Source of the DNA: an uncultured Bacteroidales bacterium
GTDB taxonomy: Bacteria > Bacteroidota > Bacteroidia > Bacteroidales > Paludibacteraceae
Assembly: GCA_946619625.1 (NCBI GenBank)
Contig: CAMOMF010000106.1
Span: 1 to 8,096 of the forward strand
Direction: 5' to 3'
Length of the DNA stretch: 8,096 nucleotides
The position numbers and the translations under genes are program-made. Positions 1 to 7,800 of this stretch are shown in pieces. Each line of letters opens with the position of its first letter. Position 1 is the first letter of the stretch. The notes beneath the pieces were generated by a model. The model had not been told where the DNA came from. It worked only from the letters and a program-made list of their open reading frames with translations, and made no database searches.

Positions 1-582
1 CTGCTCTTCGACGTGTTTCCCTTCAAGGAGAAAAAATGGTTCTTCACCGCAGGTATATACGTCGGTCCGGCACGTGTCGCGCGCGCTTACAACACGACGG
101 AAGATATGCCTTCGCTCATGGCAATGTCCATGTACAACAATATCTACGACAAAGTGCTGGCTGAGGAACCCGTCTTCTCCTACAACGGCACGGGTATCGA
201 ACTGCCACCTGCCATCTGCGACAAGATCCTTTCCTACGGACGCATGTCTGTGCCTATCGGCAAGTTCCGCAGCACGGGAGAACAGTACCGCATGGTGCCC
301 AACGAGGAAGGAATGGTCAAAGCAGAAGTCATTGCCAACTATGTACGGCCTTATGTGGGGTTTGGCTACAGAACACCTATATCAAGGGACCAAAAGACCT
401 TCTTCTCCTTCAACGCAGGCGTGCTCTGCTGGGGAGACCCCAAGTTGGTCACACACGACGGAACCGACCTCGTGCACGATGTGTACGACGTGCGCGGACA
501 AGTGGGAACATACGTCAAGGTCGTCACTGCCGCAAAAGTCTATCCTATTCTCAATATCAACTTCTCGCGAAGACTGTTTTAG
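1..582 (+). CDS. Outer-membrane beta-barrel protein, C-terminal part (5' end outside window)
   Basis: The frame is open from base 1 to the TAG at 580-582, giving 193 residues with the true start upstream. A GTG at 13 is in frame, but it lies inside what looks like a barrel strand and has no signal peptide after it, so it is not the start. Strand-like segments with alternating aromatic or hydrophobic residues are visible near residues 13-22 (WFFTAGIYVG), 109-123 (VIANYVRPYVGFGYR), 133-143 (TFFSFNAGVLC) and 170-193. The chain ends in NINFSRRLF; a terminal Phe is the usual signal for barrel insertion by the BAM complex. The KEKKWFFTAGIYVG start, RPYVGFGY motif and YPILNINF ending resemble, from memory, a family of uncharacterised Bacteroidales outer-membrane proteins. 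Residues 30-100 probably form long loops or a plug. The next gene follows after 70 bp on the same strand, so co-transcription is likely. Barrel location is fairly secure; ligand and role are unknown. Confidence 0.75.
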   Translation: MLFDVFPFKEKKWFFTAGIYVGPARVARAYNTTEDMPSLMAMSMYNNIYDKVLAEEPVFSYNGTGIELPPAICDKILSYGRMSVPIGKFRSTGEQYRMVPNEEGMVKAEVIANYVRPYVGFGYRTPISRDQKTFFSFNAGVLCWGDPKLVTHDGTDLVHDVYDVRGQVGTYVKVVTAAKVYPILNINFSRRLF

Positions 583-652
583 TGCAGGGAGGAACGAAAA
601 CAACGAATTATACACCATAAAGACAATATAATTAACTTCAATAAACAAAAAG
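583..652 (+). promoter_or_regulatory. Intergenic leader with A-rich translation start region
   Basis: This 70-bp A/T-rich gap separates the barrel gene from the lipoprotein gene. The bases before the ATG at 653 (ataaacaaaaag) are A-rich and lack a Shine-Dalgarno match, as is typical of Bacteroidota starts. No hairpin plus T-run terminator is present, which favours read-through from the upstream gene. A 7-bp A/T-only inverted repeat (606-612 with 627-633) is too weak to call a terminator. I found no good match to the Bacteroidota promoter consensus (TTTG, then TAnnTTTG). Confidence 0.4.
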
Positions 653-3457
653 ATGAAACATTTTTTCAAATTCACACACATTGTGGCAGTTGCATTTGCG
701 GCTGTCAGCATGTTGGGTTTCACGGCTTGTAACGACAATCTTGGAGATCAAGTGGCTGCTCTCTCCAATGAGAAAAGTAATCTGGAGGAAGAGTTGGTTG
801 CTACAACCGATTCTCTTCAAGATCAAATCGATGACCTTCAGAGCAAAGTCAATGACTTGTCAAAGATTGTTTCTTGCGGCTGCGAAATCAAGACCGCACA
901 AGATGTGGCTAAGATTGTTGGTGACTCCCTTAAGAACTACTGGAACATCACTGAAGTGCAGAACTATGTGAACTCGCAGATTCAAGACTGGGTACTTACC
1001 TCTACTTACCAAACCATGATTGACTCGCTGCGCGGAGCGTTGAATGACATCAACACCCACCTCAAGCAGCATTGCGACTCTATCGGGCAATTGTACACCG
1101 ATGTCGCTACTCTCAACTCTGCCGTTATCAAAGCACAGGCTACCGCTAACGCCGCTCAGGCTCTGGCTAAGGCTGACAGCGCACGCATCGACGGACTCAG
1201 TTCACGTATCGATACCTTGGTAACCAATATCTATACCACCGTCAACAACTTGGCGGGCCGTGTTACCGGTCTCGAAGGTCGCATGGATACGGTTGAGGTT
1301 GAGGCGGCGAATGCACTCGCTCTCGCACGCATGGACAGCATACGTATCGATGCGCTGCAGGTGCTCTATACTGAACTCCACGAGACCGACAGCGTTCAGC
1401 AAGTACAAATCGACAGCATCAAGTTGGTTATCGACAGCCTCGCTACCAAAGCCGAGGTACGTGAGGTAAAAGCACTGGCTGACAGCCTCTACAACAAGGC
1501 TCTCCACTACAGCGACAGCCTACACACCATCGTCATGGCTACCCTCGACACCTTTGACGTACGTATCACTAAACTCGAGAATGTCCTGCCGATTGTTCGT
1601 GACTCTGTTCAGATCCTCAACGACTCTCTCGTAGCACTGCAGGCTGAAGTGGCAACTCTCAAAACGCAGGTAGAGGAGAACACCCGCAACATCAATAAAC
1701 TCACCGCCACCGTCAATGATGTCTTCTCCAAGACTATCTACGGCGTGCTTCTGCAGGGTACATTCAACCCCGTCTTCGGTTACTATGCTATGCCGTTCAG
1801 CTCGCAGAGCAACGTCCTCATGGCTTACTACGGACAGAACGAACATTTTACCGAGTTCCCGACGACTAGCACCGCCGACTTGGTTTACGAACAATATGCC
1901 CTCACCGACGACGACGCTGCCATGTTGGGCGGCACAGTGGACGCATTCAGCATTCCTGGTGGTACCACATTCCTCAGCGAAGGTGCCAACGGCGGTAAGA
2001 TTTTCTTCACCGTTAACCCCAGCACGGCTGACCTCAGCGCTGCTCAGTTTACGCTCGTGAACTCTCTTGACGAAGAGGCAGGTATCCACCTCGACACGGT
2101 TAAGCCCTGCACCGAGAAACTGACCTTTGGTTACACCGGCGCCGGCACTTGGAAAGCTCCGGTTCAGGGACAGGCTAACAATGGTCTCTACGAGGCGGAA
2201 GCTGTTCTTGACGAAGCAGGTATTCCTGTCGCTAAACTGCAAATCGACTCCGAACTCAAAGAAGCCGTTAAGGACTTCTATCGCACCAATTTCAAGGGCA
2301 AGAGTGCTCGTCAAGTCGTTACCAGCTTCGACCCCTCCAGCCTTACCCTCTTGGCTAACGGTATCTATCAGCAGTTCAACGGACTCATGCCGCGTTACGC
2401 TGTGAAGGCTACCTGGACCGACTCGCTTGGACAGCACAGTGTTTACTCTAACTATGATGCAGCAGCTGTGGCTGTTAAACCGCTCTCCTATGCTTTCCTC
2501 AAGGACCGCAGTTTCCGTCACCTGCCTACTATCAACCCGCTCTCTGACCTCTCTTCCTCCTTCGACATCAAGATGAAGGATATCAAGTTCAATGTTAACT
2601 TCAAGTTGAATCATGCTGATGCAAATGTTCACTTGGATGCTATTACCATCAATCTGGATACCGTTCAGTTCAAGGTGGTTGTGGACATTCCTGATGTGGA
2701 CTACTTCCAGGCTACCGGTGATCTTCGTACCAAGAAAGATACCGTTTACGTGGATGACCTTCACGAGTTGGAGGACTATTTCAACGCTCGCTTTGCAACG
2801 GTTGTTAATGGTTGGAACACCAAGATTAATGCTGAGATTAACCAACAGGTTAACGCTTTGATTGACTCTATCAACCAGCAACTCAGTGACTTCACTACTG
2901 ATGTACAGGGACAACTCAACACCCAAATCCAGAGTGTAGTGGACGATGCCAAGAAACAGGTTCTTAGCAAGTTCGATAGGTACATCCCGCGCCTGAACAG
3001 CTTCATCAACAAGATGAACAGTCTCATCGCCCGTGTCAACCGTCTGCTTGACAACCCCAACAAGTTGCTCCAAACCGTTATGGTATACGAGGGCGTGGAC
3101 AAACATATGCACCTCATGAGTACCTCTAAGAACCTCCCGACTGTGTTCAACGGAACCGGTGCTATCATGATTTATCCTACTTCTTACACCGCAGAAATTG
3201 CTGCTCCTGCTTACAAGAAGTTCATCGCTGTAACCAATGTGTTCCGTGGTACCGCCTCTGCACAGGGTGGGGACGCCGCTTGCACCGCTGCACTCAATGC
3301 TGCCAACAGCCACGAGTTCTTCAACGAAGTGATTGAAGGTGGACGTTATGGCGTTGCATTTGTTCCTACTGCCGGCTTTACCTATGAAATCTTCTACTCC
3401 GCACTCGACTACTCGGGTAAGATTTCACAGCGTAAGTACTACGTAACTGTTAAGTAA
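653..3457 (+). CDS. Large coiled-coil lipoprotein, function unknown
   Basis: The product has 934 residues. The signal peptide (residues 1-25) ends in FTAC, so Cys26 is the probable lipidation site and the protein is anchored in a membrane, most likely the outer one. Residues about 27-358 are a near-continuous coiled coil with heptad-like hydrophobic spacing and repeated DSL/DSI/DSV triplets. Residues 361-620 are a globular, probably beta-rich domain beginning YGVLLQGTFNPVFGYYAMPF. Residues 636-685 show alternating beta-strand patterns. Residues about 701-800 form a second amphipathic helical stretch rich in Asn, Gln and Ile, followed by a small C-terminal domain (805-934). No catalytic motif was seen. 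The globular part recalls uncharacterised Bacteroidales lipoproteins from memory. The start is supported by the signal peptide and the A-rich upstream region. It lies between a barrel gene and an OmpA-family gene (44 bp downstream), so a stalk or scaffold role at the envelope is plausible but inferred. Reading the first coil as a phage-fibre-like or trimeric stalk is an alternative that cannot be decided here. Confidence 0.88.
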   Translation: MKHFFKFTHIVAVAFAAVSMLGFTACNDNLGDQVAALSNEKSNLEEELVATTDSLQDQIDDLQSKVNDLSKIVSCGCEIKTAQDVAKIVGDSLKNYWNITEVQNYVNSQIQDWVLTSTYQTMIDSLRGALNDINTHLKQHCDSIGQLYTDVATLNSAVIKAQATANAAQALAKADSARIDGLSSRIDTLVTNIYTTVNNLAGRVTGLEGRMDTVEVEAANALALARMDSIRIDALQVLYTELHETDSVQQVQIDSIKLVIDSLATKAEVREVKALADSLYNKALHYSDSLHTIVMATLDTFDVRITKLENVLPIVRDSVQILNDSLVALQAEVATLKTQVEENTRNINKLTATVNDVFSKTIYGVLLQGTFNPVFGYYAMPFSSQSNVLMAYYGQNEHFTEFPTTSTADLVYEQYALTDDDAAMLGGTVDAFSIPGGTTFLSEGANGGKIFFTVNPSTADLSAAQFTLVNSLDEEAGIHLDTVKPCTEKLTFGYTGAGTWKAPVQGQANNGLYEAEAVLDEAGIPVAKLQIDSELKEAVKDFYRTNFKGKSARQVVTSFDPSSLTLLANGIYQQFNGLMPRYAVKATWTDSLGQHSVYSNYDAAAVAVKPLSYAFLKDRSFRHLPTINPLSDLSSSFDIKMKDIKFNVNFKLNHADANVHLDAITINLDTVQFKVVVDIPDVDYFQATGDLRTKKDTVYVDDLHELEDYFNARFATVVNGWNTKINAEINQQVNALIDSINQQLSDFTTDVQGQLNTQIQSVVDDAKKQVLSKFDRYIPRLNSFINKMNSLIARVNRLLDNPNKLLQTVMVYEGVDKHMHLMSTSKNLPTVFNGTGAIMIYPTSYTAEIAAPAYKKFIAVTNVFRGTASAQGGDAACTAALNAANSHEFFNEVIEGGRYGVAFVPTAGFTYEIFYSALDYSGKISQRKYYVTVK

Positions 3458-3501
3458 TTAGGCATTGGGAACTGTTAAACGATTTAAATCAGATTAAATA
3501 T
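3458..3501 (+). promoter_or_regulatory. Short intergenic spacer with A/T-rich start region
   Basis: The 44-bp gap before the OmpA-family gene contains a perfect 10-bp palindrome (gatttaaatc, 3481-3490) followed by an A/T-rich stretch running into the ATG at 3502. No Shine-Dalgarno sequence and no terminator are visible. The spacing is consistent with co-transcription of the lipoprotein and OmpA-family genes. The palindrome may be chance in A/T-rich DNA. Confidence 0.35.
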
Positions 3502-4731
3502 ATGAAACGTAGATTTATTTTGATGGCTGTTATCCTCTGCGGGGCGCTCACAAGCGCCTTCGCACAGGAGCAGGACACCACACTATATGAGTTCCGTCCT
3601 CATTGGTATCTTTCCGGGGCTTTCGGCTACCAATATACCATTGGCGAAACAACCGATGCTTCGGCGCTTTCTTACATGAATGCCCAGATTGCTGTTGGTT
3701 ACAACTTCACTCCTGTTTGGGGATTGCGTCTTGCTATCAACGGTTGGCAGAGTAGGGCGGCTTATGTTCCCACTCCTGACTTGGAAGAAAAAGGTGCCCC
3801 CTCTAAACAGTGGAAATGGTACTATGTGGCTCCCAGTTTGGACGTTACCATGGACCTTGTCAACTTGATTGGTGGATACAAGTATGATCGTATCGTTAGC
3901 GCCGGTCCGTTAGCAGGTGTAGGTGCCAATATCTTCTTCCACAACAACGAGGCTACGCAGGCAAGGCAAGACCTCAACGATGCTATTCCCGGATTGGGTA
4001 ATGCGATTATGCCTGGCAACGATTCCTACAATACGTATTGGGAAGGCTGCAAAGCCAGCCCCCTGGGCAAAGTTGGTGTATTCATTGACTTCCGTATTAC
4101 CGACAAGTTCCGCTTGGGCGTAGAGGGTAGTGCTAACTTCCTGATGGATAAGTACAACTCCAAGTATGCGCACAACCCCGATTGGTATCTCAATGCACTC
4201 GTAACTGCCCGATACAATTTCGGCGGCACCTACAACGAGAAGAAAGTGAAGAAGGACGAACTCCTGCCTTGCAAGCAACAGCCTGACACCGTTGTGCAAC
4301 TTGACACCGTCTATGTGGAGAAAGAAGTGGTGGACACTCTCGCCATTATTACTGCTGCGCAGAACTCGGGCAACGGAACTGCTTATCTGGCTATGCGTGA
4401 TTCGCTCCGCACTGAAATCTTCTTCCCGATTTCTTCCAACAAAGTATCTGTTCGAGAGGCTGTCAAACTGCGTCATATTCTTGACTTCATGAACAAGTAC
4501 CCCAACTCTAAGGTGCTCGTAACCGGTTATGCTGACAAGGGTACAGGTACTGCTAAGTACAACCAGATGATTTCTGAGAAGCGTGCACAAGTTGTCAAGG
4601 AGTATCTCATCTCGCAGGGCATCGCAGAGGATCGTATCACTGTCAAAGGTTTGGGTGATACGGTTCAACCGTATGACAAGAAGGGTGACAGCCCTGAACT
4701 GAACCGTGTAAGTATCTGTGTTATTGAGTAA
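3502..4731 (+). CDS. OmpA-family outer-membrane protein with C-terminal peptidoglycan-binding domain
   Basis: The product has 409 residues. A type I signal peptide covers residues 1-21 or so (charged MKRR, hydrophobic core, cleavage near AFA-Q). Residues about 30-242 carry the alternating pattern of a small barrel (WYLSGAFGYQY, MNAQIAVGYNF, LRLAINGW, FRLGVEGSANF, LNALVTARYNF). A linker at 243-300 contains three DTV/DTL triplets and an EKEVV element, as is common in Bacteroidota OmpA proteins. Residues 303-409 are the OmpA C-terminal domain: IFFPISSNKVS, LVTGYADKGTG with Asp345, then N354 and SEKRA with Arg361, and NRVSI at the end. The Asp and Arg correspond to the pair that binds diaminopimelate of peptidoglycan in characterised OmpA domains. 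The protein should tie the outer membrane to the cell wall. It is the last gene before a strong terminator and probably shares a transcript with the two upstream genes. Assignment to the family is secure; the barrel's own ligand, if any, is unknown. Confidence 0.93.
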   Translation: MKRRFILMAVILCGALTSAFAQEQDTTLYEFRPHWYLSGAFGYQYTIGETTDASALSYMNAQIAVGYNFTPVWGLRLAINGWQSRAAYVPTPDLEEKGAPSKQWKWYYVAPSLDVTMDLVNLIGGYKYDRIVSAGPLAGVGANIFFHNNEATQARQDLNDAIPGLGNAIMPGNDSYNTYWEGCKASPLGKVGVFIDFRITDKFRLGVEGSANFLMDKYNSKYAHNPDWYLNALVTARYNFGGTYNEKKVKKDELLPCKQQPDTVVQLDTVYVEKEVVDTLAIITAAQNSGNGTAYLAMRDSLRTEIFFPISSNKVSVREAVKLRHILDFMNKYPNSKVLVTGYADKGTGTAKYNQMISEKRAQVVKEYLISQGIAEDRITVKGLGDTVQPYDKKGDSPELNRVSICVIE

Positions 4732-4762
4732 TACGCTACTTATGAACTAACCAAGTAATAGC

Positions 4763-4797
4763 AAAGAAAGTTCGTCCTTTATGGGCGGACTTTCTTT
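4763..4797 (+). terminator. Intrinsic terminator after the OmpA-family gene
   Basis: A 15-bp stem (4763-4777 with 4783-4797) contains two G-U wobbles and closes a 5-base loop, tttat. The 3' arm itself is T-rich (ttcttt), and a run of six T follows at 4807-4812. It starts 31 bp after the OmpA-family stop codon. It probably ends the upstream transcription unit and makes the next gene a separate unit. The T-run is about 10 bases from the stem, so efficiency is uncertain. Confidence 0.75.
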
Positions 4798-4814
4798 ACC
4801 GTTTGATTTTTTGC

Positions 4815-4828
4815 GCGGGTGCACCCGC
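4815..4828. repeat. 14-bp perfect GC-rich palindrome
   Basis: The sequence gcgggtgcacccgc reads identically on both strands. It sits just after the terminator T-run and 59 bp before the ATG of the BIG2 gene, where a promoter or operator would be expected. It could be a binding site for a dimeric regulator. Its left arm can instead pair with the second direct-repeat copy (4815-4821 with 4840-4846), which would place the ATG at 4834 in the loop. Function is not shown. Confidence 0.5.
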
Positions 4829-4854
4829 ACGTAATGGTACACCCGCACGTAATG
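4822..4854 (+). repeat. Two 15-bp direct repeats, 18-bp period
   Basis: The sequence cacccgcacgtaatg occurs at 4822-4836 and again, identically, at 4840-4854, separated by gta. The first copy overlaps the right arm of the 14-bp palindrome. Each copy ends in an ATG, and both ATGs are in the same frame because the period is a multiple of three. The pair could be a duplicated regulatory half-site or a small slippage-prone duplication. Confidence 0.8.
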
Positions 4855-4890
4855 TTAATGTTCAGGCACACCTGCCTGTTTATAGTATGA
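4834..4890 (+). CDS. Possible 18-codon upstream ORF overlapping the BIG2 gene start
   Basis: Starting at ATG 4834 the frame encodes MVHPHVMLMFRHTCLFIV and ends at TGA 4888-4890, overlapping the BIG2 gene's ATG (4887) in an ATGA arrangement. Further in-frame ATGs lie at 4852 and 4858. The ATGA overlap is a classic setup for translational coupling, and the main gene lacks the A-rich start region seen for its neighbours. Against it, no clear ribosome site precedes 4834, and an ORF this short can arise by chance. It could be a leader peptide or nothing. Confidence 0.25.
   Translation: MVHPHVMLMFRHTCLFIV
4863..4878 (+). promoter_or_regulatory. Small hairpin at the translation start of the BIG2 gene
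   Basis: A perfect 6-bp stem (caggca at 4863-4868 with tgcctg at 4873-4878) closes a 4-base loop and ends 8 bases before the ATG at 4887. In RNA it would cover the ribosome landing region. The neighbouring genes have unstructured A-rich sequence at this position. It may limit initiation or make it depend on ribosomes arriving from upstream. Chance occurrence of a stem this short is possible. Confidence 0.35.
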
Positions 4891-7800
4891 AACGTATTTT
4901 TGTTATTAGTCTGTTTGTTTCATTAGTCTCCGCTCTTTCTGCACAATTCGTCGGAGATGGCTACTATCGTGTTCATAACAAAAAAACTTCCCGTTATATC
5001 TATGTCTTGGATAATACGGGTAGCATCAATGTGTCCACTGCTTCGGCGGATATGGGCGCTATTGAACTGTACAAAGATACGGCGCGGCTGCATCATGACC
5101 CTGCCTGTATCATCTATGCTCACCAGGTGAGCAATGGCAAGTTTGACCTCAAAGCACAAGGTACCGGTGTGCACGACATCATCGGCTACTACGTGGATGT
5201 GTATCAGAAGTCAGACGGCTCTTACCAAGTCTATGCCGAGGGCAAGTACCTCGATGACAACGAGACCAGTTCGCGTGACCTCGGTTTCTTGGGAACCGAG
5301 CGTACCGGTGACTATCGTCTTTGGTACATCAACAAGGTGGACAACGCCTCCCAGTACTTTGGCGTGCTGCCCACTATCCAATTAGGAAACAAATACTACA
5401 AACCTTTCTATGCCGCATTCCCGTTCTCAGTGGCAGGAACCGGCATGAAGGTGTACTATATATCCCAGGTTTATCGCAACGCCGCCATCCTTTCCGAGTT
5501 GAACGGCACGATACCCGCCTCTACGCCTGTGTTCATTGAGTGCAGTGCTCCGCAGCAATGGAACAACAAACTGACCATTGGCGGCACGGCTACAGCTACT
5601 GCTGCAGGCAATCAATTGCGCGGCGTGTATTTCTATAACAACAACCGCCGGAAATCTCGTGACGCGCGCTCTGCCTACAATCCCGTTACCATGCGCGTGC
5701 TGACTGTTTCGCCGGACGGGCAACTCTGCTTTGCAAAGAGCAGCTCTTTGGTCTATCTGCCTGCAAACGAGTCCTACCTCAATGTGCCCTCTACGGCAGA
5801 TGACACCCTCCGTATCATGACTGAGGCGGAGTATGAGGTGTATTCCAAGGCATCTTCTATCACGCTGAACCAAACCTCGTTGGCACTTTATCCCGAAGGT
5901 ACGGCTACACTGACGGCTTCCATTCTGCCCACCACTGTGGCGGTCTCAACAGTCAGTTGGCAATCGTCCAATCCTGTCGTTGCTACAGTGGATGCGCGGG
6001 GCAACATTTCGGCTCTGTCGGTAGGTACCGCCACTATAACTGCTTCTACGACGGACGGCACCAACCTCAGTGCCACATGCGTGGTGACGGTCAATCCTAT
6101 CTTGGCAACGGGTCTGTCTCTGTCCAAAGGTCTGTTCTCAGGCATTGAGGGGGACACGTGTCATCTGACTACCACCTTTGTGCCGGCAAACACAACCACT
6201 CAGTCTGTTACTTGGTCGTCATCCAATCCGGCTGTGGCGACTGTGGACAATGGTATTGTCACAATCTTGGGTGTAGGTATGGCAACGATAACCGTCTCTG
6301 CTACTGACGGCTCGGGCGTTTCCGCTTCCTGTTCCGTGGTAGGCAATCCCGTGAAGGTTGCCGGTATGCAGATCACAGCGGTCTCCGATACATCGCTGGA
6401 CAGTCTCCGAACGATGAGCAATTTTTCGCTCTCTGTTGTCGTGCTGCCGGATAATGCCACTTCCAAGGCGGTGTCTTGGAGCACGCAGAACTCTGCTATC
6501 ATACGTATAGTCTCTCGTACAGACTCAACCTGTACATGCGTAGCATTGGCACCGGGCGATTTTGTCATTACTGCTACCGCTCAGGACGGTTCGGACGTGT
6601 CGGCACAAATTGCCGGTACGGTGCAACCCACCAAGGCTGCATCTCTTTCCTTGACGCAGGACTCTGTGCTGATTTCCCTTGGCGACAATCTGCAATTGGT
6701 ATATTCCCTGCTACCGCAGGAAACAACCGACAAGTCTGTACGCTGGTCCTCATCTGACACCGATGTGCTGACCGTAAACGAAAGGGGCTTCTGCCAGTCA
6801 GTAGGAGCGGGAACAGTCAAGGTCTTTGTTTCCACACTGGACGGCTCGGGTTTGATGGACAGTTGCGTTATTCAGGTGGCAGACACGGTCATTCCGCCTA
6901 CTTTGGCTCGCTCTATTGTGCTTTCTCGGCATGGGGCAAACCTTTTGTTGGGCGACTCGCTCCTGCTGACCGCCACCGTGCTGCCTTTGGAGACTACCGA
7001 CAAGTCTTTCTCTTGGATTTCTACCAACCCTGCGGTGCTGGAGATAGATTCGCTGGGAAGAGGTCAGGCTGCGTCTGTGGGCACTACTTTGATTATTGTG
7101 CGAACACTGGATGGCTCTGATTTGGCGGACACTTGCAGTGTGACGGTCAGCCCTATTTTGGCAGAGTCACTCACTCTCCTCCCTCAGGAGGCTACATTGC
7201 ATGTGGATGATACTTTGCGCCTGAGTTATACGCTGTTGCCGCTGAATACCACCAATCCTGCTGTGCGTTGGAGTACATCCGATTCTACCATTCTCATGGT
7301 GGACTCAACCGGTTTGGTCTCTGCGCTGGCTTTAGGGACGGCACAAATAAGGCTGACAACGCTTGACGGCTCAAACCTGAGTGCCACATGCAACTTTGCT
7401 GTAACGCCCATTCTGGCGGATTCCATCCGCATCTCCCAGGATTCGCTTGCATTGACCATAGGGGATACCTATAGCCTTTCCGCAATCGTCTTCCCCTATA
7501 ATGTGACGAACGCAGCGGTGCTGTATGGCAGTTCGGCTCCGTCGGTAGTCAGTGTGGATGCAGACGGCACTGTTCACGCCGTGGGTGTGGGAGCCGCGGT
7601 CATCACCGTGACAACCGCTGACGGTTCATCTTTGACAGATAGTTGTGTAGTGACCGTAGAGCCTGTTTATGTAACGGAGATAGTGCTGGGCGCTGATTCC
7701 CTCAGCCTGTATATTAGCGACGGAGTAGGCGAGAGCGTTACCCTGACCGCCACCGTTCTGCCGGAGGATGCTACGTTCCGCACGGTGGAGTGGAGCACTT

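Noticed and set aside
587..593. GGGAGGA, a Shine-Dalgarno-like sequence
   Set aside because: It is about 60 bases upstream of the next ATG with no closer start codon, and Bacteroidota starts rarely rely on such sites.
606..633. 7-bp A/T inverted repeat between the barrel and lipoprotein genes
   Set aside because: The stem is only A-T pairs with a 14-base loop and no T-run, so it is too weak for a terminator.
1520..3313. Long open frame of 597 codons on the minus strand, antisense to the lipoprotein gene
   Set aside because: The plus-strand frame has a signal peptide, coherent domains and coils. The antisense translation shows no signal peptide or recognisable domain, and such shadows arise from the strong codon bias of the real gene.
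3910..4668. Minus-strand open frame of 252 codons opposite the OmpA-family gene
   Set aside because: It lies wholly inside a securely identified OmpA-family gene and its translation shows no recognisable domain.
4810..4839. TTTG followed after 18 bp by TAATGGTA, as a Bacteroidota promoter
   Set aside because: The second element matches the TAnnTTTG consensus poorly. A promoter is expected in this gap, but I cannot place it.
4822..4854. CRISPR-like repeat
   Set aside because: There are only two copies with a 3-bp spacer, inconsistent with any CRISPR array.
4803..4886. N-terminal extension of the BIG2 protein from a TTG start
   Set aside because: It would put 28 residues before a clean signal peptide, overlaps the terminator T-run and encodes the DNA direct repeats. 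The ATG at 4887 fits far better.
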